Below, in pieces: positions 1 through 8,266 of a stretch of 46,701 nucleotides of DNA (position 1 is the first letter of the stretch; every line of letters starts with the position of its first letter). The translations under genes and the position numbers were made by a program. Source of the stretch: an uncultured Acidobacteriia bacterium (lineage in GTDB: Bacteria > Acidobacteriota > Terriglobia > Bryobacterales > Bryobacteraceae); contig CAIRSA010000394.1 in the NCBI GenBank assembly GCA_903881085.1, forward strand, positions 1 through 46,701, given 5' to 3'. The notes under the pieces were generated by a model. The model saw only the letters and a list, made by a program, of their open reading frames with translations. It did no database searches and was not told where the DNA came from.

Positions 1-102
1 TCCCAAAACAGCAAACAAATCCTCGTCGCAACCACCGATGGCCTCCTCCAAGACGACGCCACCATCCTCCAGGAATCCGGCCCCCGCCTCTACCACCCAT
101 AG
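1..102 (+). pseudogene. 3' end of a WD40-repeat protein, cut by the window edge
   Basis: The frame is open from base 1 to a TAG at 100-102 and gives 33 residues with 'ILVATTDGLL' in the middle and a 'RLYHP' end. The same C-terminus, about 90 % identical, occurs at 6733-6834, where it follows a recognisable WD40 blade ending in 'SLKLWD'. So this is the tail of a second member of that family. Only the end is visible; whether the gene is intact to the left of the window cannot be judged. It lies inside the longer direct repeat that ends near 288. Confidence 0.55.
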
Positions 103-288
103 ACGCTAAAATAAGGCCGGCATCAAAAAGCAAAGTGCATCACCGAGGGCGTAGAATAGTCCCGATCCCGCCAACTTGATTGCCGGTGGGATTCGGTGGG
201 ATGGGCTGTTCTCGGCTCAGTCGGTCAAATGAATGGTAGGCGACCGGACGAACGTCCCACTGAAACCTACTTTCCGATAGCGCCAGTT
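1..288. repeat. Long direct repeat, copy 1 (with 6733-7020)
   Basis: Bases 1-288 align without gaps to 6733-7020 (constant offset 6732) with about a dozen to fifteen mismatches, so near 95 % identity. The repeat begins inside a WD40 coding tail and runs about 185 bases past its stop codon. Both copies have the same orientation and bracket the phosphatase remnants, the first toxin-antitoxin module and the TonB receptor. Bases 103-433 hold no gene that I can support. Confidence 0.85.
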
Positions 289-433
289 TCCGTTCTTTTG
301 ACAGTGTTCGAACGAGCCGTGCCGCGTGGGAAGCTCGGCGAACTGCCGTCATGGCCGATGATCGACAAATCGTTCCCAATTCGGCGCGGAAAGCTAAGGG
401 TGACTCATGCGGCACATATCAGCACCAACATAT

Positions 434-1063
434 TTAGGTTTCCATCGTTACCGTGACCACGGTGATGTCGTCGTTCTGGCCCCAGGCCTGGGCGGCGTCC
501 GCGATCTCCTGAGTGGATTTGCCCGACATCTCGCGCGTGCGGTCGAAGCCGAAGAACTCGCGCTGGAGAGTGCCAAGCCAAAAGGTACCGGCGAGGAGGC
601 TGTCGCTCTTTTTGCGTCCAAACGTCATGCCTAGTTCGCTGCTGCGAATGGCGATCATCAGACGCGGCTGCCCCTTGGGCAGGGGAAAGCTCGCCAGCCG
701 GGTAGAGTATTGTCCCCAAGGCGAGCCCAGTTCACCGCCAAATGATCCGATCTTCACCCCGTTGGCGAAGATTTCATAGGCGGGAAAGAGAGGCGCGATG
801 GCACTCGAAACGGGCCGGTCCGTGGCGGGGATCTCGAGATGAATGCGATGCCATGTGTAGCCATACGCGCCAGGTGCGATGGCTCTCGGCATGGTGATTC
901 GGGACCAGGAAGAATCATCAAAGCCAGGGTCGGCGCAGCGCGAATCGTCGCTGGTCTGCTCGCGCCACTCGCCATTGAGTGGCGTGGCCGTTTCGAGACT
1001 GGTGACGCGAATCGTTTGAGCGGCAAGCGGAGCGGTCAGCACTACCAACAGGAAAACTTTCAC
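434..1063 (-). pseudogene. SpoIIE/PP2C-type phosphatase reduced to its two ends (in-frame internal deletion)
   Basis: Read on the minus strand from a GTG at 1063-1061 (AAGGAAG just upstream), this gives about 209 residues ending at TAA 436-434. Residues 1-15 are a signal peptide ending 'LAAQ'. The next 150 residues look like a sugar-binding jelly-roll of the kind found at the outer end of acidobacterial sensor phosphatases ('NGEWREQTSDD', 'WSRITMP'). The last 40 residues are the extreme C-terminus of a SpoIIE phosphatase ('FGFDRTREMSGKS', 'AWGQNDDITVVTV'). The membrane segments, linker and metal-binding catalytic core between them are missing, with the join near 'LGTLQREFFGFDR'. The frame is kept open, but the product cannot be a phosphatase. 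Its GTG overlaps the stop of another phosphatase tail, so it once followed a paralogue. That both ends belong to one family is inference from pattern. Confidence 0.7.
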
Positions 1064-1119
1064 ATCTTCCTTCGCACCGTCACCGCGGTGATGTCGTCGT
1101 TCTGTCCCCACGCCTTGCA
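1060..1119 (-). pseudogene. Orphan SpoIIE phosphatase C-terminal tail (copy B)
   Basis: Minus-strand frame ending at TGA 1062-1060 reads 'KAWGQNDDITAVTVRRKM', the invariant end of SpoIIE/PP2C phosphatases. Nothing upstream in this frame resembles the family, so only some 19 codons survive. Its TGA overlaps the GTG start of the truncated phosphatase downstream (GTGA), which is the normal translational coupling of tandem paralogues. Confidence 0.7.
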
Positions 1120-1164
1120 ACAGTTCGTCGGGCCGGGAACTATAATCGGTACAGAGGTGACCCC

Positions 1165-1440
1165 ATGCGAGTCAGTACCGTTCGCGAGTTGCGTGATCAT
1201 GCTACCCGGTTGATGCAAGAGAGCGATCCGCTCCTGATCACCCAGCGCGGACGATTGGCCGGAGTATTCATTCCCTGGACCACCACTACGCTGCCCGTGG
1301 AATGGAAGCGCGAATTGTTTCTCGCCTTGAGCGCCGATATCGGCCACCAATTGAAGAAGGCGCGGGTGGCGGAGGATTCAGTACTGAAGGACTTCGACGA
1401 CTGGAAGAAGAAGCGCCGTGCGACTCGCGGCGGACGCTAA
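1165..1440 (+). CDS. Phd/YefM-type antitoxin of a PIN toxin module
   Basis: A 91-residue protein from ATG 1165. The N-terminal half fits the Phd/YefM DNA-binding fold: 'STVRELRDHATRL' is the first helix, followed by 'DPLLITQRGRLAGVFIP', the beta hairpin seen in this family. The C-terminal half is charged and helical ('DDWKKKRRATRGG'), as expected for the flexible tail that covers the toxin. In working modules such proteins bind their own promoter and neutralise the PIN ribonuclease. The last 23 bases overlap the start of the downstream toxin gene, which is the usual coupling. That toxin gene carries an in-frame stop, so this antitoxin is probably an orphan. It starts only 46 bases from an orphan phosphatase tail. 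Family call is by motif only. Confidence 0.75.
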   Translation: MRVSTVRELRDHATRLMQESDPLLITQRGRLAGVFIPWTTTTLPVEWKRELFLALSADIGHQLKKARVAEDSVLKDFDDWKKKRRATRGGR

Positions 1441-1822
1441 TGTCATCCTGTCAGCGCTGATTGGCGGTCGTGCCCGGTTGGTTTTGACGCACTCTGAAAT
1501 CACGGAAGTATTCACCACGGCGAACGTGCTCGCTGAGGTGCACTAATGCATACCCTCGCTCGCACTCAAGCGCAAGCTCAATCCCGCTTCGTTGCTTTTG
1601 GCCCTGGCGACCCTTCCCGTGACACTCGCTCCCGAATCCGCATACCGGCGCAAGATGGCCGAGGCCCGGCGTCGCATCGAAGAACGAGATCCAGATGACG
1701 TAGAGTTGTTGGCGCTGGCGCTCCACCTCCGGATTCCCATCTGGTCGAATGATGACGACTTTGAATCAGCGCGGGCACCCTGGCTGACGACAGCGGAGTT
1801 GCTCGCCCGTCTCAAAATCTGA
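1418..1822 (+). pseudogene. PIN-domain toxin with an in-frame stop codon
   Basis: From GTG 1418 the frame reads 'VRLAADANVILSALIGG', the first strand and catalytic Asp of PIN-family RNases, and 'EVFTTANVLAEVH'. It then meets TAA at 1544-1546. The same frame continues without any shift to TGA 1820-1822 with clear PIN content: 'SLALKRKLNPASLLLAL', 'RIEERDPDDVELLALAL' (acidic residues) and 'IPIWSNDDDF' (last acidic cluster). The full length would be 134 residues, normal for the family. A single nonsense codon thus splits an otherwise intact toxin. The position of the stop corresponds to a spot where relatives usually carry an 'EY' pair before 'LPSLA'. A 77-residue C-terminal piece could start at TTG 1592 but would lack the first catalytic Asp. 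Confidence 0.85.
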
Positions 1823-1832
1823 GGGTCCGCTC

Positions 1833-1889
1833 TCATGCAATCCTCCGCACCGTCACTACAGTGATGTCGTCGTTCTGGCTCCAGGCTTT
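1833..1889 (-). pseudogene. Orphan SpoIIE phosphatase C-terminal tail (copy C)
   Basis: Minus-strand frame ending at TGA 1835-1833 reads 'KAWSQNDDITVVTVRRIA'. It is the third copy of the phosphatase end in this region and, like copy B, only about 18 codons remain. It lies 11 bases after the PIN toxin gene. Copies B and C therefore flank the toxin-antitoxin module as a direct repeat of about 45-50 bases. Confidence 0.65.
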
Positions 1890-2442
1890 TGCTTGCAGCG
1901 GCGATGGCCATCGGCCACCCAGGTAATGGCTGCACCAAACACAACACCGGGTTCGAGCCCTTTCTAGCGGATCGACATTTGGCCGGACACATCACACTAG
2001 AGTGCCACAAATCCTGAGCGGACCCGGGAATGGATGACGGGGCAACCGGAAAGTACGCTCCAAGTAGCCTCGCGCCCATCTGGCAGAGAAAGGATCGCCC
2101 CATCTGCTTTCGGGGCCGGATTCGCCATTCGGCAAGAGTCGTGCCCGACAAGTGCCATCATCGGAAATCATGCGGCCGGCAGGTCATGCGGGCCGGCTTC
2201 CGGTAAGGCCAGTTCACGTTCATTGGCCAGTTTTCAAGCGAGCCGTGCCGGGTGGAAAGCGCGGCGGACTGCCGTCATGGCCGATGTGCCTAACTTAACT
2301 TCCGAATGGCTGACCATCCTCTCCCTCTGCTTGGAAATGGCCATAATACCCGGCGCAGCTTACGGCGCCAAAATATCCACGCGATTCTCGTCGCAGTAAC
2401 CACAGATTAGGATATACTACCACCCAGGTATCACGGGGACCC
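1890..2442. other. Gene-free stretch made of repeat pieces before the TonB receptor
   Basis: No convincing gene. It contains the box 'ATCGGAAATCATGCG' at about 2159-2173, shared with 6412 and 9325, and an 87-base segment repeated from 274-360. A TATACT at 2413-2418, 25 bases upstream of the receptor ATG, could be a -10 element, but I see no good -35 at the right distance. Confidence 0.4.
2200..2286. repeat. Diverged copy of bases 274-360
   Basis: 87 bases align gaplessly with 274-360 with 15 mismatches (about 83 % identity), most conserved around 'CGAGCCGTGCCG' and 'ACTGCCGTCATGGCCGATG'. It shares only its first 15 bases with the 288-base repeat, so the repeats in this region are mosaic rather than one unit. 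Confidence 0.7.
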
Positions 2443-5400
2443 ATGCGTTTAAATCTCTTATTCTTGATTTGCTTTTTGGCGATTCCGGCGGCCACGGCTC
2501 AATCCAGCGCAGGCGGGGGCACCATTCAGGGGGTTGTGCGCGATTCCTCTGGTGCGGTGGTGCCGTCTGCGAACCTGTCGATCGCGAACACGGAAACCGG
2601 CGTGGTCTCATCCTCGTTGACGAATAAGGACGGCTACTTTTCCACTCCCGCGCTGAACATTGGGAAGTACCTCGTAAAGGTGTCGGCACCGGGTATGAAG
2701 TCCTGGGAAGCGGAGTTGGCGCTCGAGACCGGAAAAATCGCCGAGATCAGCCCTGTGCTTTCGCCGGGCCAAGTGACCGAAACCGTGACTGTCACCAGCA
2801 GCGTCCCATTGGTCACTACCACCGATCCGACCCAAGGCAGCACGCTTGACGCCAATCGCATTGAAGAACTGCCCGTCAATGGCCGCAGCCTGTTGACATT
2901 AATTGAAGACGTGACGCCGGGGGTAGAAGGCTCTCGGGTCAGCGGTCTGATGAACTACGCGATTGATTTCGTCCAGGATGGAGCAGGCGCAAACAATCGC
3001 GAGAATGGTGGCGCCTTGGGGTTGCAGGGCCTCGATTCCATCGGTGAAGTGCGGGTCGAAACCAGCACTTCGTCGGCTCGCTACAATCGTCCCGCTTCAG
3101 TGATTGTGACAACGAAGAGCGGCACCAACCAGTTGCATGGCGCGTTGTATGAAACCGTTCGGAACAATGCCTTCGGCGTCGCGCGGGCGCGCCAGGACGT
3201 GAACCTCAACGGTGAACCGTACTCGACTCCAAAACTGATCCGCAACGAGTTCGGAGGCTCGATGGGAGGACCGGTGGTACTGCCTTCCTTCGGCTGGAAT
3301 GGCAAGCGCCTGTACAACCGCAGGAACCGGACGTTCTGGTTCTATTCGCGGGAAGGGTCCGAGCAGCGCCAGGGTTCGACGCGCGATTACGCCGTGCCTA
3401 CGGTGGCGATGCGCAGCGGCAATTTCAACGGGCTTTCCGACAGTCTCGGACGTGCTATTACTCTGTACGACCCGCTGACAACATCCACGCAGACGGCGGC
3501 GAACGGCAGGGTATTCGCCAACCGGTTGCCATTCAACGGCAACGTGATTCCCGTGAACCGCATCAGCCCGCTGGCAAAGCGCATCTACGAGATTACGCCC
3601 TTGCCGAGCGATTTTACCAATCCACTTGTGACTACGAATTTGAAGATACCGGTACCGGCTTCGAATACCAGCACAGCGCCGACGACGATCCGGCTGGATC
3701 ACCGATTGAGCAATAAGGATAGCGTGTGGGCGAAAACGAATTTCGGGAACGCCATGTCAGTCGGCATCGCATCAGGCGCGACGACGGGAGTTCCAACAAA
3801 GAACTACGAAGCCAATGTGACGTTCCAGCCACAGGAGGTGATTGCCGGATCGATCAGTTGGACGCACATTTTTTCCGCCTCGTTATTCGCGGAAACGCTG
3901 GTGAGCCGCAACTGGCAGTCCATCCTGATTGTCACCGGGGCGGAAGACAAGGATTGGTCGAAAGAACTGGGACTCCCCAATCCATTTAATGAAATCGGCT
4001 GGCCGAACATCACCAGCAATGGTTTTACCGGTTACATCGAGGGCGACAACCGGCGGTTCCTGCGCAGCATTGTGACCAACGCCGAACAGAATTATACGCT
4101 GATCAAGCGCACACACAACTTCGGTTTCGGCTGGCGCTGGCATGTGGAGAAACTAACGCTACAGCCCGATCAGGGCGCGATTTCCGGTTCAGCTACGTTC
4201 AACAGCCTAGCGACTTCTCTGATGAGTACATCGACCGGGTCTACGACGGCACCGGCGGCAACGCCGCAGACCGGCTTTGACGGCGCGAACTTCTTTCTCG
4301 GCTATGCGGCCACCTATTCGGCCGGGTTGAAGCGCGGGTTGATGCACATTACCGACACCAATTCTGCGCTGTACTTTCAGGACAACTACAAAGTGACGGA
4401 GCGGTTGACCATCACACCAGGGTTGCGATGGGACATCAACCCGGCAATGAGCGAGGCCAACTATTTGCTGAATTCGTTCGATTTGAAGAGCCACTCGATC
4501 CTTCTGCCGCAGTCTCTCGATTATTATTACAAGCTCGGCGTCACATCACCCAAGATCATCGGGCTTTACGACAATATTGGAGTGAAGTTTTCAACCGCGG
4601 CGGACTTGAATCGTTCCCCTAACTTGTTCCAGCCGAATTATTTCGATTTTGGTCCTCGCGCCGGCTTCGCCTACCGGCTGACAAGCGGAGCGCGGCAGAT
4701 GGTGGTGCGAGGCGGGTACGGCATGTATCTTTCGGCCATCCCCATGCGGACTCTGCTCGCTCAGTTCTCTTCGATGGCTCCGTTTCGCGCCAGTTTCAGC
4801 TCCAGTCCCAACACGGCCGCGCAAAGTCCCGATGGTATATCGAACTACCTTCTGCGGGCAGTGCCTCCAGTAACAGCGGGAGTGAATAGCGCCAACGTCA
4901 TTGACATCAACAGCCCGTCGGCGGTTGGCCGCGGCATCACGGTGAAAGCCCTCGGCGACACCCCGAGCATGCGCATTCACGAGTGGAATCTGGCCCTGGA
5001 AAAGCAGTTCAACACGAGCACCGTTCTGCGCCTCTCTTACTCCGGCAAGCACGGTGTAAACGCCGATCAGTTACAGGAAATCAACCCGACGCAAACGGAT
5101 TATGTCTGGTACACAACCACCGGCCAGGCTCTGCCAACAGGAACGTTTGCGAGCGTGGCGCGCCGTCCCTACGATCAAAACGCTTACGCGTCCGTCCAGA
5201 TTCTGCAGAAGACGGGCTTTATCAATACCAGCGTTTTCGCCGCCGAGGTGCAGCGGCGGTTCACCAAGGGCCTTGGGTTCCAGGTGTTCTACAGCATGAC
5301 GAACGCGCTGAGGGCGGCGGGCAATTCGTTTCGCGACGGCATTGGCGGCACGCCCGATGGATATCTGCCAGGTGCCGTGCCGAAAGATCCCGTGGAGTTG

Positions 5401-6195
5401 AATCGGTTTTTGAACTATAGCCGCGACACTGGGATTCCCAAGCACCGTGTAAGGTGGAACTGGAATTATGATCTGCCCTTCGGGCGTGGACGTCAGTTTG
5501 CGAAAACCGCGCCCAAAGCGGTGGATGCGCTGATCGGCGGATGGAAGATGTCAGGCACCGGCACGATGTTGAGCACCTGGCTGACCCTGCCAACCGACAA
5601 TTGGGGAACGGTTTCAAATTTTGAAGTTTACGGAAAGAAGTATCCGATCCTCGATTGCAGGTCGACGCCGGCATTGAGCACCAATCCCAAAGATGAGCGG
5701 TGCATCGAGGGCTATTTGTGGTTCAACGGCTATATCTCCGAGCGCAATATCAACAGCCGCAACGCCGCCGGATTGCGCAACGGAGTCTTCGGCTTACCTT
5801 CGAATTACCATCCGGCGCAGAAGCCCGTCACGCCTTGGCCCAAGGATGGGCAGCCCGGTGCGGCCGGCGCCAGCGATTGGGATACCGATTTTGTGTATGT
5901 GAAACTGAACAATGGCGTGGTGCAGCGTGTGGACGCAGACACGGGATTGCATCCGTGGCGCAATCAATCGCGGTTGGGCCCGTTCAACTGGGTTACCGAT
6001 GCGTCGCTGCTGAAATACTTCAGCGTTACCGAAAGGCTCCGCCTGCGGGCCAACGTGGACGTGTTCAACGTATTTAACAACCAGGGATTGAACATCCCCG
6101 CGTCAAACGGAATCGTGAGCCTTGCCAATTCCTACAACACGGGGACCAGTTTCCGCCCGCGCCAGGTGCAGGTTACGATGCGCTTGGAATGGTAA
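2443..6195 (+). CDS. Oar-like TonB-dependent outer-membrane receptor
   Basis: A 1250-residue outer-membrane protein. Residues 1-20 form a signal peptide ending 'PAATAQ'. Residues 25-110 are a carboxypeptidase-regulatory-like beta sandwich ('GTIQGVVRDSSGAVVPSA', 'GYFSTPALNIGKY'). The plug follows at roughly 125-240, with 'RIEELPVNGRSLLTL' and 'SARYNRPASVIVTTKSGTN', typical of the acidobacterial family. The rest is the beta-barrel, ending 'VQVTMRLEW', with the terminal aromatic residue needed for barrel assembly. Such receptors take up large substrates, probably oligosaccharides or peptides, using TonB energy; no TonB/ExbBD genes are nearby. Length is normal (1000-1250). A GGGGA precedes the ATG. 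The gene stands alone: repeats flank it on both sides, so neither substrate nor operon can be read from context. Confidence 0.93.
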   Translation: MRLNLLFLICFLAIPAATAQSSAGGGTIQGVVRDSSGAVVPSANLSIANTETGVVSSSLTNKDGYFSTPALNIGKYLVKVSAPGMKSWEAELALETGKIAEISPVLSPGQVTETVTVTSSVPLVTTTDPTQGSTLDANRIEELPVNGRSLLTLIEDVTPGVEGSRVSGLMNYAIDFVQDGAGANNRENGGALGLQGLDSIGEVRVETSTSSARYNRPASVIVTTKSGTNQLHGALYETVRNNAFGVARARQDVNLNGEPYSTPKLIRNEFGGSMGGPVVLPSFGWNGKRLYNRRNRTFWFYSREGSEQRQGSTRDYAVPTVAMRSGNFNGLSDSLGRAITLYDPLTTSTQTAANGRVFANRLPFNGNVIPVNRISPLAKRIYEITPLPSDFTNPLVTTNLKIPVPASNTSTAPTTIRLDHRLSNKDSVWAKTNFGNAMSVGIASGATTGVPTKNYEANVTFQPQEVIAGSISWTHIFSASLFAETLVSRNWQSILIVTGAEDKDWSKELGLPNPFNEIGWPNITSNGFTGYIEGDNRRFLRSIVTNAEQNYTLIKRTHNFGFGWRWHVEKLTLQPDQGAISGSATFNSLATSLMSTSTGSTTAPAATPQTGFDGANFFLGYAATYSAGLKRGLMHITDTNSALYFQDNYKVTERLTITPGLRWDINPAMSEANYLLNSFDLKSHSILLPQSLDYYYKLGVTSPKIIGLYDNIGVKFSTAADLNRSPNLFQPNYFDFGPRAGFAYRLTSGARQMVVRGGYGMYLSAIPMRTLLAQFSSMAPFRASFSSSPNTAAQSPDGISNYLLRAVPPVTAGVNSANVIDINSPSAVGRGITVKALGDTPSMRIHEWNLALEKQFNTSTVLRLSYSGKHGVNADQLQEINPTQTDYVWYTTTGQALPTGTFASVARRPYDQNAYASVQILQKTGFINTSVFAAEVQRRFTKGLGFQVFYSMTNALRAAGNSFRDGIGGTPDGYLPGAVPKDPVELNRFLNYSRDTGIPKHRVRWNWNYDLPFGRGRQFAKTAPKAVDALIGGWKMSGTGTMLSTWLTLPTDNWGTVSNFEVYGKKYPILDCRSTPALSTNPKDERCIEGYLWFNGYISERNINSRNAAGLRNGVFGLPSNYHPAQKPVTPWPKDGQPGAAGASDWDTDFVYVKLNNGVVQRVDADTGLHPWRNQSRLGPFNWVTDASLLKYFSVTERLRLRANVDVFNVFNNQGLNIPASNGIVSLANSYNTGTSFRPRQVQVTMRLEW

Positions 6196-6410
6196 GTACT
6201 TTCGACGCCGGACGCCCTACGATCGAGTACTCGTGCACCGGTGATTGCCGGAAATCGTTTCGCCACGGCCGATTTCGGCCTTGTTTTGGCCCACCACCGC
6301 AATGCTCCAATAAACCACTCACCCAATGGGTTACGCCGCCTTCATCCGCAATCGAATGCAAATGCGGAAGATCGCTGTATCAAACCCAGTCCAACAGCTT
6401 TTTCTAGGAT

Positions 6411-6454
6411 TATCGGAAATCATGCGTCGAGGCGGCCCTTTGGCTGTGACATCC
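6411..6454. repeat. Dispersed 44-bp box, copy 1
   Basis: Bases 6411-6454 match 9324-9367 at 40 of 44 positions; the core is 'TCGGAAATCATGCGTCGAGG'. A shorter match occurs at 2159. It does not lie in a supported gene. Its neighbours differ at each site, which is what a scattered repeat would show. Between the receptor stop at 6195 and this box I see nothing. Confidence 0.65.
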
Positions 6455-6612
6455 TCCGTCATAAGCGTTCTGCGATTTTAGCAGACCGCCTCGCATCACT
6501 GCGGCAAGCCGTGCATCAAACAAGGTTTTGCTTGTATCCCGCACCCGCAGGCCTCATGGTTAGGTCAAGATCTGAAAACGATCGCCTACCCGCAGTTTGG
6601 TTCCCCTCATGT

Positions 6613-6834
6613 GCTGCGGTTAACCGCCTGCTCTCCTCCTCCCACGACGAGTCGCTCAAGCTCTGGGATGCCACCTACGGAAAGTGCATCGTCTCAAAGG
6701 ATATTCCCGGCATTCCGCACAAACTCGCCCTCTCCCCAAACAGCAAACCAATCCTCGTCGCAACCACCGATGGCCTCCTCCAATACGGCGCCACCATCCT
6801 CCAGGAATCCGCCCCCCGCCTCTACCACCCATAG
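6613..6834 (+). pseudogene. C-terminal fragment of a WD40-repeat protein
   Basis: The frame reads 'NRLLSSSHDESLKLWDA', a complete end of a WD40 blade with its WD pair, then 'HKLALSPNSKPILVATTDG' (next blade) and stops at 6832-6834 (TAG). Upstream the frame stays open to 6241, but that part has no WD40 character and runs through the dispersed box at 6411. The fragment therefore lacks a credible start and most of its propeller. Its tail is the coding part of the long direct repeat shared with 1-102. Confidence 0.7.
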
Positions 6835-7020
6835 ACGCTAAAATAAGGCCGGCCTCAAAAAACAAAGTGCATCACCGAGGGCGTAGAATAGTCCCGGTCC
6901 CGCCAACTTGATTGCCGGTGGGATTCGGTGGAATGGGCTGTTCTCGCCTCAATCGGTCAAATGAATGGTAGGCGACCGGACGAACGTCCCACTGAAACCT
7001 ACTCTCCGATAACCCCAGTT
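6733..7020. repeat. Long direct repeat, copy 2 (with 1-288)
   Basis: Gapless match to 1-288. After 7020 the two copies part completely: copy 1 continues into a segment related to 2200-2286, copy 2 into unrelated sequence. From 7021 to 7180 I see no gene. Confidence 0.85.
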
Positions 7021-7180
7021 CGCTTGCTTTGGCCGGTGGCTGGATCATGACGGACCTACAACCCGGTATTTCGTCCAGAATGATGGTTCACTCCGCATGG
7101 GTAATAGCAGCTTTCAGGCCAACAGGCTTTGTTCGGCCTCTGTTGCTGGTCCTCTGGCTCCAGCTTGAGTTAAAACCACG

Positions 7181-8212
7181 CTATCGGCGTACGATTTTGG
7201 TTACGTCGACAATCTTGAGATGACCTGTCGATGCGGTTTCGGGATTCGGATCCAGTTCGTCAAACAGAATGTATCTCCCATCAGGCGACCAGTTCGGACT
7301 ATCGTGAAAAGTATCGTCGGTGCTTTTTGTGACTTGGATTGTCGGACCGCCGGTCACGCGCTTGATGTAGATGCCACCTCCTGAAGGCCCACGATGGCCC
7401 GTCAAAGGAGGAGGGTGAAAAGCGATCCATCGACCGTCAGGCGACCACGTTGCTCCGCGGCCTCCGCTGAACGTGAACTGTGTCGCGTCCTTTTCACCCT
7501 TGTTCATGTCTATAACCCACACATTCCGAGTTCCATCACGATCTGAAGTGAAAGAAAGCTGCTTACCATCGGGTGAAGGAACTCCATAGACGTCATACGT
7601 CGGATGTGAAGTAATACGCTCCTCTTTGCCCCGAAAATCAATCCTCCAGATATCCATATTGCTGGGCCCCTGAATGCTTTGTCGGGATATGTACAGCCAG
7701 TGGCCATCCGAAGACCAATGAGGGTAGTAGTCATCATTCTGCCTGTAGTTTGTCAGCGGCTTCATTGCGCCTGTCGCTACCGTCAAAAGCCAAATGGCAC
7801 CTGGAGTATCGTATAGAAACGCGTTACCGCGGCCTTGAGATCGAGAGCGGCCCGCAGCCCGGAAGGCAATGGTTTTGCCATCGGGAGACCAATCAGGCCG
7901 CGTGCAATCACGCTCGAAATCGGCCGGTGTCAGGGAGTGAGGCACCCCGCCACTCAGACTTACTTGCCACAGCCGCGCTCGCCGGTCTCCTCTTACCGGT
8001 GCTCGGGTGAAAACCACCTCTTGACCATCAGGAGAAAAGCTGGGCCAAATGTCGAACCATGAACTGTCGTCCGTCAATGTTCGGACTGGCTGTAACCTGA
8101 CGGTGGCCGGCTCGTCCGGGGTCTTCCGATTCTGGGCGCTCATGGCACCGTCAAAGCTAATCGTAAGGGATGCTGTGATCACCAGCAGGTTGGCTTCAAG
8201 CTTTCGTTTCAA
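7181..8212 (-). CDS. Secreted PD40/TolB-like beta-propeller protein
   Basis: 343 residues, starting at TTG 8212-8210; a strong AGGGGG lies six bases upstream and there is no better start. The N-terminus ('LLVITASLTISFDGAMSA') is a signal peptide. At least five PD40 blades follow: 'WPSFSPDGQEVVFTR', 'RPDWSPDGKTIAFR', 'YPHWSSDGHWLYISR', 'YGVPSPDGKQLSFTSD', 'GATWSPDGRWIAFH' and 'SPNWSPDGRYILFDE'. This gives one closed propeller with no C-terminal peptidase or protein kinase domain. Such proteins act in the periplasm or outside as binding scaffolds; the ligand is unknown. It lies 54 bases downstream of the DUF4350-like gene on the same strand, probably one transcript. Confidence 0.85.
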   Translation of the reverse strand: MKRKLEANLLVITASLTISFDGAMSAQNRKTPDEPATVRLQPVRTLTDDSSWFDIWPSFSPDGQEVVFTRAPVRGDRRARLWQVSLSGGVPHSLTPADFERDCTRPDWSPDGKTIAFRAAGRSRSQGRGNAFLYDTPGAIWLLTVATGAMKPLTNYRQNDDYYPHWSSDGHWLYISRQSIQGPSNMDIWRIDFRGKEERITSHPTYDVYGVPSPDGKQLSFTSDRDGTRNVWVIDMNKGEKDATQFTFSGGRGATWSPDGRWIAFHPPPLTGHRGPSGGGIYIKRVTGGPTIQVTKSTDDTFHDSPNWSPDGRYILFDELDPNPETASTGHLKIVDVTKIVRR

Positions 8213-8266
8213 GACGTTCCCCCTTTTACGTGTTCCTTATAGAGGACCTTTGCATTGCCGGGCGAT

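Noticed and set aside
1940..1960. 'GGGTTCGAGCCC' looks like a tRNA T-arm
   Set aside because: No D-arm, anticodon stem or acceptor pairing could be built around it, and it lies in repeat-derived sequence.
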